Assembly (NCBI RefSeq): GCF_947493125.1
Contig: NZ_CANLQB010000008.1
Span: 200,749-264,748, forward strand
Direction: 5' to 3'
Source: an uncultured Roseobacter sp.
Lineage (GTDB): Bacteria; Pseudomonadota; Alphaproteobacteria; Rhodobacterales; Rhodobacteraceae
DNA: 64,000 nucleotides
Notes under the pieces: generated by a model
What the model was told of the DNA's origin: nothing
Database searches by the model: none
What the model saw: only the letters and a program-made list of their open reading frames with translations
Translations under genes and position numbers: made by a program
Part shown: piece after piece, positions 51,501 through 59,145 of the stretch
How the letters are laid out: each line of letters opens with the position of its first letter
Position numbering within the stretch: the first letter of the stretch is position 1

Positions 51501-51810
51501 TGTCGAGTATTTTTCAGTGCCGGAGGTGCCGGACTATGAGAATCATGCCTTTACCTTGCGGCTGGCGCGGTCGCAGCACGATCTGCAGGTGCCTGCGGAT
51601 CGCGCTGCGACCGATGTGCTCCGCGACAACGGGATCGCCGTGGATGTGAAGTGTTCGGACGGGCTCTGCGGGGTTTGCAAATGCGGGCTGATTTCCGGTG
51701 AGGTTGAGCATCGCGATTTCGTCCTGTCGAAGGCGCAGCGGGAGCGGGCAATCATCCTGTGCCAGAGCCGCGCGGCAGAGCCGGGCGGGGTGGTGGAGGT
51801 TGATCTTTAG
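48592..51810 (+). CDS. Self-sufficient (catabolic) reductive dehalogenase with fused reductase module
   Basis: 1,072 residues; cobalamin enzyme that removes halogen from organohalides with NAD(P)H, like BhbA (Comamonas) and NpRdhA (Nitratireductor). N-terminal half: a degenerate cobalamin-domain duplicate (about 140-270), then the active domain (about 390-560). Candidate catalytic residues Y474, K536 and R600 keep the same mutual spacing as Y426, K488 and R552 of NpRdhA (from memory). Two 4Fe-4S sites: C560-x2-C563-x2-C566-x3-C570 and C596 with C609-x2-C612-x3-C616. C-terminal phthalate-dioxygenase-reductase-like module: FMN motif RQFSLCGDPG, NAD(P) motif GGGIGITPML (about 868), ACGPDAYM, and plant-type 2Fe-2S C1021, C1026, C1029, C1057. 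No Tat signal. The TTG start has AAGGA seven bases upstream and gives RNRPFHLGPFPLERLARHD; ATG 48703 is the alternative. Confidence 0.93.
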   Translation: MAARIFSTRNRPFHLGPFPLERLARHDRAPDLSGVPPMQAVSFDRTEVPASLVNAMAEYQAMLDAIRDGLINRAPSQCPEDPDARAQHIKSFGYFQDAPMVGIGRLASGDMLDVPLRNPGIDHLAEELRTRQTQTLAAGIDTIMADLRDSMTAPPRTIAAHDHTVVFLYDYSREPDPSEPGYDWIAEAHPQRAALRATETAVIVAGYLRVLGFDAKAHTATSSDVDLNKLAVGAGLVTVEEGVLVNPYVRSRFHVAAVTTNFQMMPDKPLVPLAEQPKSIHGLAWKLGQGAPKSARTLDPYAKRRYADGPHPFETLKRVEKPTTYIDEARVARVPKRTDMFARAQFGDIGKANQQATTGGYFAQKAPISNAIRRPSGALLLLQQGVVAPEIDPSAREAVRNAEGIKAAAYFMGADAVGISRCPEWVWYSHDAVGEPITPTHDNAISLIIDQGFDTTEGSSGDDWIAVTQSMRAYLRFSLLGGVIGKQIRNLGYEARVHTNLDGEVLQPPLLLLSGLGEVSRIGEVIVNPFLGPRLKSGCITTTMPLAHDKPIDFGMQAFCEACNKCARECPSGAITAGPKLMFNGYEIWKSDSQKCITYRLTQEGGSMCGRCMKTCPWNMEGLEHEKPLRWIAMNVPAMAGVLAKADDLVGNGRINPQKRWWWDLKVNAEGGFEPTDVPAHERALQTDLKLEYADQTLAVYPADLAPPPYPFPFPMDREKGIEAYQALITAEEYQARLARGETDSLAHAYLGAGEAPVIRVEVAKVTALTPEISLYELRSLDGSDLPTWEAGAHLDVVIAPEFFRQFSLCGDPGDRSRYQVAVLREQDGRGGSKLMHKIFTEGRKVFVSKPINHFPLVEGASKHILMGGGIGITPMLAFAHACHAQGADFALHYSVSSGAEAVFLDLLRAVHWAEKVTVHNSAAGTRADLDQVLAGYQQGWHVYACGPDAYMRAVTVAATRQGFPEAAQHVEYFSVPEVPDYENHAFTLRLARSQHDLQVPADRAATDVLRDNGIAVDVKCSDGLCGVCKCGLISGEVEHRDFVLSKAQRERAIILCQSRAAEPGGVVEVDL

Positions 51811-51873
51811 AGGCCTTTGGACAGGGCTGGTCTTGTGGTCCGCCTTAAAGGGCGCAGAGGTTTCAGATGTCTC

Positions 51874-51893
51874 GCCCGGCTGACAGGCCGGGC
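51874..51893. terminator. Hairpin between the dehalogenase and the cupin gene
   Basis: GCCCGGC (51874-51880) and GCCGGGC (51887-51893) with a six-base loop, about 65 bases after the dehalogenase stop, followed by a second GC stem (CGCCC...GGGCG). No T-tract; a convergent-gene boundary structure. Confidence 0.4.
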
Positions 51894-52076
51894 ATCGCCC
51901 GACCTCCCGCGGAGGGCGATTTTGCCAACTGGCAAGTAGTATGCCCGCCGCTTTTTCGGTGATGGCACGCGCCGCTGGCCGGTTGCAAACGCCCTCCAGG
52001 TCGGGCGAGGCCCTCAGCGCGCTACTTGTGGACGGAGGTATCCTCGATACGAGCGAACCGCCTTGAGTGCGTCGCT

Positions 52077-52715
52077 TCAGAGAGGCGCGTGGGCGAGGTG
52101 GCCGGATTTGATCCAGACGCGGGCGCCCTCGGGGCCTGCGGTGGCGGAGCTGGCCGTGCCCGTGGGCAGGCGTAGCCAGTCCCAGGAGCCGAGCGTCTCG
52201 CCCGCTTCTTCGAAGCCGCCCTCGATCAGGAAGATCTCCATGCCTCCCGGGGCGTCGAGATCGACGGTCGTTCCGGGCGCCCACAGCTCCACGCGGACCT
52301 CTTCGAAGTCGTCGCGGTGGAGCAGTTGGGCGTCCTGCGCCGGGTCGAGATCGACGCGGACCTGCGTGCGATCTGCCGGGTCGAACTGGTGCAGTTTGAC
52401 CAGGATCGTGGCCCCCTCCGGGGCGGAGGGCGTGTGGCTGGAGGTTGGCGGATTGCGCACATAGGTGCCGGTCGGGAAGGCGCCGTGTTCGTCGCCAAAG
52501 GTGCCGTCGAGCACCAAATATTCCTCGCCCCCATCATGAGTGTGCGCAGAAAAGGCGCTGCCCGGTGCGTAGCGCACGATGGTGGTGGCGCGGGCGACTT
52601 CTTCGCCGATCCGGTCCAGCATCTTGCGGTCGACACCGGGCATGGGCGAGGCGATCCAGTCGTTCTCGGAAAACCGCACCAGCGCGCGTTGGGTGAAATC
52701 GGCGTTCAGTCGCAT
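52077..52715 (-). CDS. ChrR-like double cupin protein
   Basis: 212 residues with two cupin folds: the first has HTHDGGEEYLVLDGTFGDEHG, the metal-binding His-x-His...Glu pattern of the ChrR C-terminal domain, and the second (about 125-205) is less conserved (GGMEIFLIEGGFEEAGE). ChrR is the anti-sigma factor that senses singlet oxygen in Rhodobacter through its N-terminal zinc domain; that domain is absent here, so this is a stand-alone cupin of unknown function. GGAGG six bases before ATG 52715. Convergent with the dehalogenase. Confidence 0.82.
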   Translation of the reverse strand: MRLNADFTQRALVRFSENDWIASPMPGVDRKMLDRIGEEVARATTIVRYAPGSAFSAHTHDGGEEYLVLDGTFGDEHGAFPTGTYVRNPPTSSHTPSAPEGATILVKLHQFDPADRTQVRVDLDPAQDAQLLHRDDFEEVRVELWAPGTTVDLDAPGGMEIFLIEGGFEEAGETLGSWDWLRLPTGTASSATAGPEGARVWIKSGHLAHAPL

Positions 52716-52802
52716 GGGAGCCTCCGCTGTGTCTGGAGCCTTGCATGGGCGATTCTGGCCGCGATGTGAAGAGCGGGGCCCGGTTGGAGCCCCGCGCGCA
52801 GG

Positions 52803-53288
52803 TCAGTTTGACATGCCGTGACTGGAATGGTCGTGTTCAGCGGCAGCGCCGCGTTCCTCGATGCTGAACTGAACCTCGATCTCGCCTGCGGTCTCGAAAA
52901 TCAGCGTGGCGGGGATTTTCTCGCCCACGTCAAAGCCATCGCCGCCAAGGCCCATGAACATGACGTGCAGCCCGCCGGGTTCGAGCGCGACGGTCTCGCC
53001 CGCAGGGATATCGATGGCCTCCACATGCATCATGCGGGCGACGCCGTCTTTCTCTTCGGTGGTGTGCAGCTCGACCTTGGGGAAGTCCGCGCGCACGCCG
53101 ATGAGGCGGTCGGGGGTGTCGCCGGTGTTGGTGATGGTAAGGTATCCGCCGCCCGATTTCGCGGTGGGCGCTGTGTTGAAGGCCATCGGATGGTCGATGA
53201 CCAGATCGCCGACGGTGTAGTCATGTGCGAAGGCGGCGGCAGATAGGGCAAGGAGTGCGGCGGAGGCCGCAAGTGTGAAACGTGTCAT
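52803..53288 (-). CDS. PCu(A)C-type copper chaperone
   Basis: 161 residues: signal peptide (MTRFTLAASAALLALSAAAFA), then the periplasmic PCuAC domain with the H-x-M copper motif pattern (VELHTTEEKDGVARMMHVE ... GLHVMFMGLGG). The C-terminus is His-rich (EHDHSSHGMSN), adding possible copper ligands. Relatives deliver Cu(I) to the CuA site of oxidase subunit II together with Sco, which fits the aa3 oxidase genes elsewhere in this window. AAGGATCAC precedes ATG 53288. Confidence 0.9.
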   Translation of the reverse strand: MTRFTLAASAALLALSAAAFAHDYTVGDLVIDHPMAFNTAPTAKSGGGYLTITNTGDTPDRLIGVRADFPKVELHTTEEKDGVARMMHVEAIDIPAGETVALEPGGLHVMFMGLGGDGFDVGEKIPATLIFETAGEIEVQFSIEERGAAAEHDHSSHGMSN

Positions 53289-53347
53289 GATGTGATCCTT
53301 TGGTGAAGCGCCGGGATGACGCTGAGAAGTCCGGGTGTCAGCGGGGA

Positions 53348-53713
53348 TCATCCAAAGGGAGGTGCGCGGCTGGGGGGTGTGACATCTGGGTGCCTTGGCG
53401 CGGCGACCGAGGCGGAGAGACCCCTGTGCTCCACCCGTGCGTAGTGCATCGGAGTGGTGGCCTGAGGCGTGTGGTCCGGGGCCAGCGCATTCGCGATAAT
53501 GCGGCAGGCGTCGCAGCCAGCGGTCATGTGATGTGCGAGCCCGGCCTCGCCGCAGAGCTCTTCCAAGGTGCCGCCCATGCTGAGATAGGCCAGCAGATCC
53601 GGCGTCTGACTGCCTTGCGTCACGCGATGCGTGAAGGCCGCAGCTGACATGGCAAGGCTGGCCAGCAGCATGAGTGCGAGACCCGCGCGGGAGAGAGCAG
53701 ACCGGAATGTCAT
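53348..53713 (-). CDS. Small secreted protein, DUF2946-like
   Basis: 121 residues: signal peptide (LALMLLASLAMSAAAFT), then a Cys-containing segment (ELCGEAGLAHHMTAGCDACRIIANAL) with a CDAC pair. Small secreted proteins of this layout (DUF2946) commonly sit beside copper-chaperone genes, and this one is 59 bases upstream of PCuAC on the same strand. The family call is tentative; a role in copper handling is inferred from context. Confidence 0.6.
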   Translation of the reverse strand: MTFRSALSRAGLALMLLASLAMSAAAFTHRVTQGSQTPDLLAYLSMGGTLEELCGEAGLAHHMTAGCDACRIIANALAPDHTPQATTPMHYARVEHRGLSASVAAPRHPDVTPPSRAPPFG

Positions 53714-53847
53714 CGCGCAAGTCTTAGGGCGAGTGGCCGGCGGGGTCTAGTGCGTACGATGCGTTTCGCGCCTCTGTTGCGGAACGGATCGGGCTTGACG
53801 GGCCTGCGCCGGGGTGCCCTGATCGGCGGGCAGAAGGAGGGGGCATC

Positions 53848-55302
53848 ATGACCGTGAAACCACTTGGGCTCGACCCCGCGCAGTGTCTCATTGGCGGGAT
53901 TTGGCAGGCCCCGGCGGACGGCGCGGTGCTGCCGCTGACCGATCCGTCGACGGGTACTGCGCTTTGCGAAATCGCACGGGGGCGAGCGGCGGACATTGAT
54001 GCCGCCATTTCAGCGGCGCAGGCGGCTCTGGCAGGTGATTGGGGCCGGGCCACGGCGGCGGAGCGGGGTCGCGTGCTCGCGCGCATCAGTCAGTTGGTGC
54101 AGGAGCAGGCGGAGCATCTCGCAGAGCTTGAAGCGCGCGATGTGGGCAAGCCGCTGCGCCAAGCGCGGGCGGATGTGACGGCGCTGGCGCGTTATATGGA
54201 GTTCTATGCAGGGGCCGCCGATAAGGTGCACGGCAGCACGATCCCCTATCTCGATGGCTATACCGTCTATACCCTGCGCGAGCCGCATGGGGTGACCGGG
54301 CATATCGTGCCGTGGAACTATCCGATGCAGATCATCGGGCGATCCGTGGGGGCGGCGCTGGCCATGGGCAATGCCTGTGTTTTGAAGCCTGCTGAGGAGG
54401 CCTGCCTGACGGCGCTCGCCTTCGGTGAGTTGGCGCATCGGGCCGGGCTGCCTGCGGGGGCGCTGAACGTGGTGCCGGGGCTTGGCGCGGAGGCCGGCGC
54501 CGCGCTCGCCGCACATCCGGGCGTGAGCCATGTGTCCTTCACCGGGTCTGTCGAGGTCGGCAAGCTGGTGCAGCAAGCGGCGGGGGGCAATGTGGTGCCG
54601 GTGACGCTGGAGCTGGGGGGCAAGTCGCCGCAGCTGGTCTTCGACGATGCGGATATCGACGATGCGCTGCCGTTTCTGGTGAACGCAGGTATTCAGAACG
54701 CGGGGCAGACCTGCTCTGCCTCCTCGCGCATTCTGGTGCAGCGCGGGGTGTATGATCAGGTGGTGGAGGCTATGGCTGCGCGGTATTGCGGTTTGCGCGT
54801 GGGGCCTGCGATGGACGATCTGGACGTGGGGCCGCTGATTTCAGAGCGCCAGCGCGCGCGGGTCGAGGGGTTTCTGGCGCAGGGCCGTGATCTGGAGGTG
54901 GCCGGGCAGGGCATGTTGCCTGAAGGTTTGCCAGAGGGTGGGGCCTATGTGACGCCCACACTCTTTGCCGGGGCGGCTGCCAGCCATGTACTGGCGCAGG
55001 ACGAGGTCTTTGGCCCGGTGCAGGTGGCGATCCCCTTTGACGATGAGGCCGAAGCGCTGGCGATCGCCAATGGCACGGCTTACGGGCTGGTCGCCTCGGT
55101 CTGGACGCGGAACGGAGCGCGGCAGATGCGGCTGGCGAAGGCGCTGCGGGCGGGGCAGGTGTTTCTGAACAACTATGGCGCGGGCGGCGGGGTCGAACTG
55201 CCTTTTGGAGGGACGGGGCTCTCCGGGCATGGGCGCGAGAAGGGGTTCGAGGCGCTCTATGGGTTCTCGGCGTTGAAGACAGTCGCGGCGAGGCATGGGT
55301 AG
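53848..55302 (+). CDS. Aldehyde dehydrogenase family protein
   Basis: 484 residues, NAD(P)-dependent. The catalytic Cys lies in NAGQTCSASSRIL, the general-base Glu in VTLELGGKSPQLVF, and IVPWNYPMQIIGRSVGAAL is the family's N-terminal coenzyme-domain motif; DEVFGPVQVAIPF is the C-terminal one. The normal length. Similar to the betaine- or gamma-aminobutyraldehyde dehydrogenase group, but the substrate cannot be assigned. AGGAGGGGG precedes ATG 53848. Confidence 0.92.
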   Translation: MTVKPLGLDPAQCLIGGIWQAPADGAVLPLTDPSTGTALCEIARGRAADIDAAISAAQAALAGDWGRATAAERGRVLARISQLVQEQAEHLAELEARDVGKPLRQARADVTALARYMEFYAGAADKVHGSTIPYLDGYTVYTLREPHGVTGHIVPWNYPMQIIGRSVGAALAMGNACVLKPAEEACLTALAFGELAHRAGLPAGALNVVPGLGAEAGAALAAHPGVSHVSFTGSVEVGKLVQQAAGGNVVPVTLELGGKSPQLVFDDADIDDALPFLVNAGIQNAGQTCSASSRILVQRGVYDQVVEAMAARYCGLRVGPAMDDLDVGPLISERQRARVEGFLAQGRDLEVAGQGMLPEGLPEGGAYVTPTLFAGAAASHVLAQDEVFGPVQVAIPFDDEAEALAIANGTAYGLVASVWTRNGARQMRLAKALRAGQVFLNNYGAGGGVELPFGGTGLSGHGREKGFEALYGFSALKTVAARHG

Positions 55303-55344
55303 GGCTCGCTTTAAAGGCCAGCTGCGTCCGCCGAGGCGTGTTGA

Positions 55345-55395
55345 GGACAGCCCCCTCCCGTGGGGAGGGTCGGGGGCTGTCCGGCTTTGCCGGAC
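55345..55395. terminator. Nested hairpins between aldehyde dehydrogenase and AEC genes
   Basis: GGACAGCCCCC (55345-55355) pairs with GGGGGCTGTCC (55372-55382) around an inner CCTCCC/GGGAGG stem. It overlaps a second stem GTCCGGC-TTT-GCCGGAC (55379-55395), so the two compete. It lies between convergent genes. No T-tract on either strand. Confidence 0.6.
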
Positions 55396-55413
55396 CGGGA
55401 CATGCATAAGGCG

Positions 55414-56349
55414 TCAGAGCGTCCCGAGCGCCATCAGCCAGAGCCAGACCGTGATCACCGAGGCCCCCGTGGCGATCAGCACGGACGAGGCGGCGACCCG
55501 CTTGGCTCGGCCATACATGTTGGCGAAGATGTAGGTGTTGACGCCGGGCGCCATGGCCGCCGTGAGCACGCCGGATCGGAAGGCATCGGTCGGCAGGCTC
55601 TGCAGGCTGCCGAAAAGCCAGACGAGGGCAGGGTGCAGCAGCAGGCCGATGGCGCAGACCATGGCGATGGTGCGGCCGTCGCCTTCGGGGCGGTATTGGA
55701 AGAGCACGCCACCGAGGGCGAAGAGCGCGGCGGGCAGAGCGGCGCGGGCGACAAGGGTCAGCGCGTCATCGACCACCGCGGGCACCGTGACGCCGGAGAG
55801 GTTGACGACGAAGCCCAGGGCGATGGCGAGCACCAGCGCGTTGCGGAACATCGCGCGCGCGACGCCGCGCAGCATCACCAGAGGCGACTGACCGCGGTTG
55901 CGCACGATCTCCATCGCGGTGATGCCTAGGCCATAGCAGAAGGGCGAGTGGATCGCGACGATGGCAAAATTGCCGGTGAGGGCCTCTGGCCCATAGGCGC
56001 GTTCGGTGATCGGCAGGCCGAGCAGTACGGAGTTGGAAAAGAGACAGCAGAAGCCAATGGCAACGCAGTCTTCCCAATCGCGTTTGAAGAAGAGGCGTGC
56101 ACCGAACAGACCGGCGGTGAAGCAGAGGCCTGCGCCTGCATAGAAACTGCCGAGCAGCGCCGGATCGAAGGAGGTGCCGAGGTCGATGCCCGCGATGGCC
56201 TGGAAGAGCAGGCACGGGATGGCGAAATGCTGGGTGAAGTTCATAACGCCGTCGATGCCCGCCTCGGGGAAGAGCTTGCGCCAGACTGCGACATAGCCAA
56301 AACCGATGACCAGGAACACGGGCAGGATGACGTCGAGCAGGGTCTGCAT
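55414..56349 (-). CDS. AEC family transporter (auxin efflux carrier type)
   Basis: 311 residues, membrane transporter of about ten helices. It starts MQTLLDVILPVFLVIGFGYVAV, the standard opening, and has AIPCLLFQAIAGIDLG, FSNSVLLGLPITERAYG, and MAPGVNTYIFANMYGRAKR in the C-terminal half. Substrate unknown (malonate, malate or auxin-like acids in relatives). Monocistronic; the PhnP-like hydrolase gene is 49 bases upstream on the same strand. Confidence 0.9.
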   Translation of the reverse strand: MQTLLDVILPVFLVIGFGYVAVWRKLFPEAGIDGVMNFTQHFAIPCLLFQAIAGIDLGTSFDPALLGSFYAGAGLCFTAGLFGARLFFKRDWEDCVAIGFCCLFSNSVLLGLPITERAYGPEALTGNFAIVAIHSPFCYGLGITAMEIVRNRGQSPLVMLRGVARAMFRNALVLAIALGFVVNLSGVTVPAVVDDALTLVARAALPAALFALGGVLFQYRPEGDGRTIAMVCAIGLLLHPALVWLFGSLQSLPTDAFRSGVLTAAMAPGVNTYIFANMYGRAKRVAASSVLIATGASVITVWLWLMALGTL

Positions 56350-56398
56350 GGGCGGGCCTTTGCGCGCAAGGGCAGGGCGCGTGGGGCGTCAGGGACGC

Positions 56399-57199
56399 TC
56401 AGGACGCGGGAAAGGTGAGGGTCAGCCCGTCGTAGGCGGGCTCGATATGGTCTGGGGTTTCGGCGTTGACGGTCTCGTAGTCGAGGTCGATGTGCATGTT
56501 GGTGAGCACCGCGCGTTTGGGCTGGACCTCGGCGATCCATTCCAGCGTGCGGGCGAGATGGGCGTGGGTGGGATGCGGGTCGCGGCGCAGCGCGTCAACG
56601 ATCCAGCAGTCGAGGTTGTCGAGCGCGGGCCAGGCGGCCTCGGGGATCTGGGCCACATCCGGCAGGTAGGCGAGATCGCCGATGCGGAAGCCGAGCGCAT
56701 CCATGCCGCCGTGGGCCACGGCGAAGGGGGTGAAGGTGATCGGGCCGCCCGCGCCGTCAATAGTCACGTCCCCCTCGATCAGGTGCATGTCGAGGATCGG
56801 CGGGTAGGTGGAGCCTTCGGGTTGTACGAAGGCATAGGTGAAGCGCTCCATCAGGGCATCGCGGGTTGGCGGGTCGGCCCAGACGGGCAGGCGCGCGCGC
56901 ATGTTGAAGACGATCATGCGCAGATCGTCGATGCCGTGCACATGGTCGGCGTGGGAATGGGTGTAGATCACCGCATCGAGCCGCCCGACACCCGCAGTGA
57001 GCAGTTGGTTGCGCAGGTCGGGCGAGGTGTCGATGAGCACGGTGGTCGTGCCCTCGGCGCTCTCCCGTTCGACCAGCAGCGAGCAGCGCTGGCGGCGGTT
57101 GCGGGGGTTCTCCGGGTCGCAGTCGCCCCAATGCCCGCCGAGACGGGGCACGCCACCAGAGGAGCCGCAGCCGAGGATCGTCACCCGCAGTGTTGCCAT
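56399..57199 (-). CDS. MBL fold metallo-hydrolase, PhnP-like
   Basis: 266 residues. The opening RVTILGCGSSGGVPRLGGHWG and the metal motif VIYTHSHADHVHGIDDLR match the PhnP (phosphoribosyl cyclic phosphodiesterase) branch of MBL hydrolases. In many alphaproteobacteria this gene follows tatD and holB, and the true substrate is not known there. Coupled to tatD: ATG overlaps the tatD stop by one base (TGATG). Confidence 0.9.
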   Translation of the reverse strand: MATLRVTILGCGSSGGVPRLGGHWGDCDPENPRNRRQRCSLLVERESAEGTTTVLIDTSPDLRNQLLTAGVGRLDAVIYTHSHADHVHGIDDLRMIVFNMRARLPVWADPPTRDALMERFTYAFVQPEGSTYPPILDMHLIEGDVTIDGAGGPITFTPFAVAHGGMDALGFRIGDLAYLPDVAQIPEAAWPALDNLDCWIVDALRRDPHPTHAHLARTLEWIAEVQPKRAVLTNMHIDLDYETVNAETPDHIEPAYDGLTLTFPAS

Positions 57200-58005
57200 C
57201 AGGCGGGCACCTCGAACTGTGCCGCCTTGCTGAAGAGCCGATCGAAGTTGGCCTGGGTGTGGGCGGCAAAGGCGCCGTAGCTGAGGCCCATGGTTTCGGC
57301 CCCGCGCCGGGCGGTGTGGGCCACATAAGCCGGTTCATTGCGCTTGCCGCGATGGGGCGGGGGCGCGAGATAGGGCGCGTCGGTTTCCACGAGGATACGG
57401 TCGATGGGGGCGGCGGCGAAAATGTCACGCAATTCCTGGCTTTTGGGGAAGGCGGTGATGCCGGACATCGACAGGTAGAACCCCAGATCGAGGGCCGCAC
57501 GCGCGAGCTCGGCCGAAGAGGAAAAACAGTGCATCACACAGGTGTAGGGGCTCTTGTGGTACTCCTCGGTCAGGATGCGCGTCATGTCCTCATCTGCATC
57601 GCGAGCATGGATGATCAGAGGCAGCCCGGTGGCGCGCGCGGCCTCGATATGAAGGCGGAGCGAGGTCTGCTGCGCCTTAGCACTCTCAGCGGTGTAGTGA
57701 TAGTCAAGCCCGGTCTCGCCGATGCCGACGCATTTGGGGTGGCGCGCGACGGCAATGAGTTCATCCACGGTGACCATCGGTTCTTTGGCGACGCTCATCG
57801 GGTGGGTGCCAGCGGCGAAGAAGACAGGTGCATGGGCCTCGGCGATAGCCTGCACGACCGGCAGGTTGGCCAGCCGCGTGCAGATCGTGACCATGCGGGT
57901 CACGCCGGCCTCTGCGCCACGCGCGATCACGTCATCAAGCTGGCCCTCGAAGTCCGGGAAATCGAGATGACAATGGCTGTCGGTGATCTGCGGTGTCGCG
58001 GTCAT
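57199..58005 (-). CDS. TatD family deoxyribonuclease
   Basis: 268 residues, YcfH-like branch. Metal-binding motif DSHCHLDFPDFEG at the N-terminus, GTHPMSVAKEP, GIGETGLDYHY and VETDAPYLAPPPHRGKRNEP at the C-terminus, all standard for TatD enzymes, which act on DNA 3' ends in repair or D-aminoacyl removal. It is 33 bases after holB in the operon. Confidence 0.94.
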   Translation of the reverse strand: MTATPQITDSHCHLDFPDFEGQLDDVIARGAEAGVTRMVTICTRLANLPVVQAIAEAHAPVFFAAGTHPMSVAKEPMVTVDELIAVARHPKCVGIGETGLDYHYTAESAKAQQTSLRLHIEAARATGLPLIIHARDADEDMTRILTEEYHKSPYTCVMHCFSSSAELARAALDLGFYLSMSGITAFPKSQELRDIFAAAPIDRILVETDAPYLAPPPHRGKRNEPAYVAHTARRGAETMGLSYGAFAAHTQANFDRLFSKAAQFEVPA

Positions 58006-58038
58006 GCCGATCCGATCGGTTACACGCCGGGGCGCGGG

Positions 58039-59145
58039 TCACGCATCGGCGGTTTGGCTGAGTTTGATCAGGGTATCTAGGACCAGCGCGGCAGGGTCAA
58101 GGTTCACCGCGATGCCATGCTGGACACGCGCGCCGGTCTCCTGCGCGATCTGCGCCCATGCGCGGCCTGCGTGTGCGTTCGGTGCGAGGCGCGCGAAGGT
58201 TTCCGCCTCTCGCGGGGCCGCTTCGACGCTTGGGGGACTGCCTGTGGCACCCGTGCGGGCGAGGCGGCTGAGCGCCAGGTCGATGAGCTCGAAGAGCAGG
58301 TCGCGCTTAGCCTCACTGCCGCGGGCGGAGGCGGCTTCGGCGAGCTTAACGGCAGCCTGGCGGTCGAGCCGGGGCAGGGTGCCGATGAGCGTGACCAGAT
58401 CGGCGTAGGTCTTGAGCCCCTCCAGCAGGGAGAGCCGCAGCGCCGCGCCCAGGGAGCCGCCGGAGAGCTCGGCCAAGGCCGGGGCCTCGGTGCCCACCTC
58501 GAAACCGGCTTGCGCAAAGGCGCGCGCCATGTCGTCGGGCGCGAGCGTGCCTAGTCGCAGGGATCGGCAGCGGGAGCGGATTGTCGGCAACAGGCCCGAG
58601 GGGCGGTGGCTGATCAGCAGCAGCGTGGCGCGCTCGGGTGGTTCTTCGAGCATTTTCAGCAGTGCGTTGGCGGCGGAGCTGTTCATCTCATCCGCGGCGT
58701 CGACAATGACCACGCGGCGGCCCCCATCGGTGGCCGAAAGCTGGAAGAAGCCTGCCAGCGAGCGAATGTCATCAACCACGATCTGGTCGCGCATGCGGTC
58801 GGTGTTGGGGTTGGGCGTGCGGGTGATGACCTTCAGCCCCGGCTCGGCGCCCGCGGCGATGCGCCGGACCACCGGATGCTCGGAGTCGATATCCAGCGTC
58901 TCAGGCGGAGGCGGCGCGCCGAACAGGCCGTCGTCCTGCTGCGCCGGGGTGGCGAGCAGGAACCGCGCCATCTGCCAGGCGAGTGTCGCTTTGCCCACGC
59001 CGCGCGGCCCGGTCAGCAGCCAAGCGTGGTGCAACCGGCCGGCGGCGTAGGCTTCGAGAAAGGTTTGTCGGGCGGTATCCTGACCGAAGAGGGTGGCTGT
59101 GTCGCGCGGATGCGGGGCACCGTCGATTTGATCCGGCGTGCTCAC
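58039..59145 (-). CDS. holB: DNA polymerase III subunit delta'
   Basis: 368 residues, part of the clamp loader. AAA+ fold with Walker A-like LLTGPRGVGKATLAWQMA (the residue after the Lys is Ala, as is usual in the ATP-inactive delta' subunit), VIVDAADEMNSSAANALLKMLEEPPE and LLISHRPSGLLPTIRSRC (sensor and SRC motif). Four-base overlap with tmk. Neighbours tmk and tatD are the conserved alphaproteobacterial order. Confidence 0.93.
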   Translation of the reverse strand: MSTPDQIDGAPHPRDTATLFGQDTARQTFLEAYAAGRLHHAWLLTGPRGVGKATLAWQMARFLLATPAQQDDGLFGAPPPPETLDIDSEHPVVRRIAAGAEPGLKVITRTPNPNTDRMRDQIVVDDIRSLAGFFQLSATDGGRRVVIVDAADEMNSSAANALLKMLEEPPERATLLLISHRPSGLLPTIRSRCRSLRLGTLAPDDMARAFAQAGFEVGTEAPALAELSGGSLGAALRLSLLEGLKTYADLVTLIGTLPRLDRQAAVKLAEAASARGSEAKRDLLFELIDLALSRLARTGATGSPPSVEAAPREAETFARLAPNAHAGRAWAQIAQETGARVQHGIAVNLDPAALVLDTLIKLSQTADA

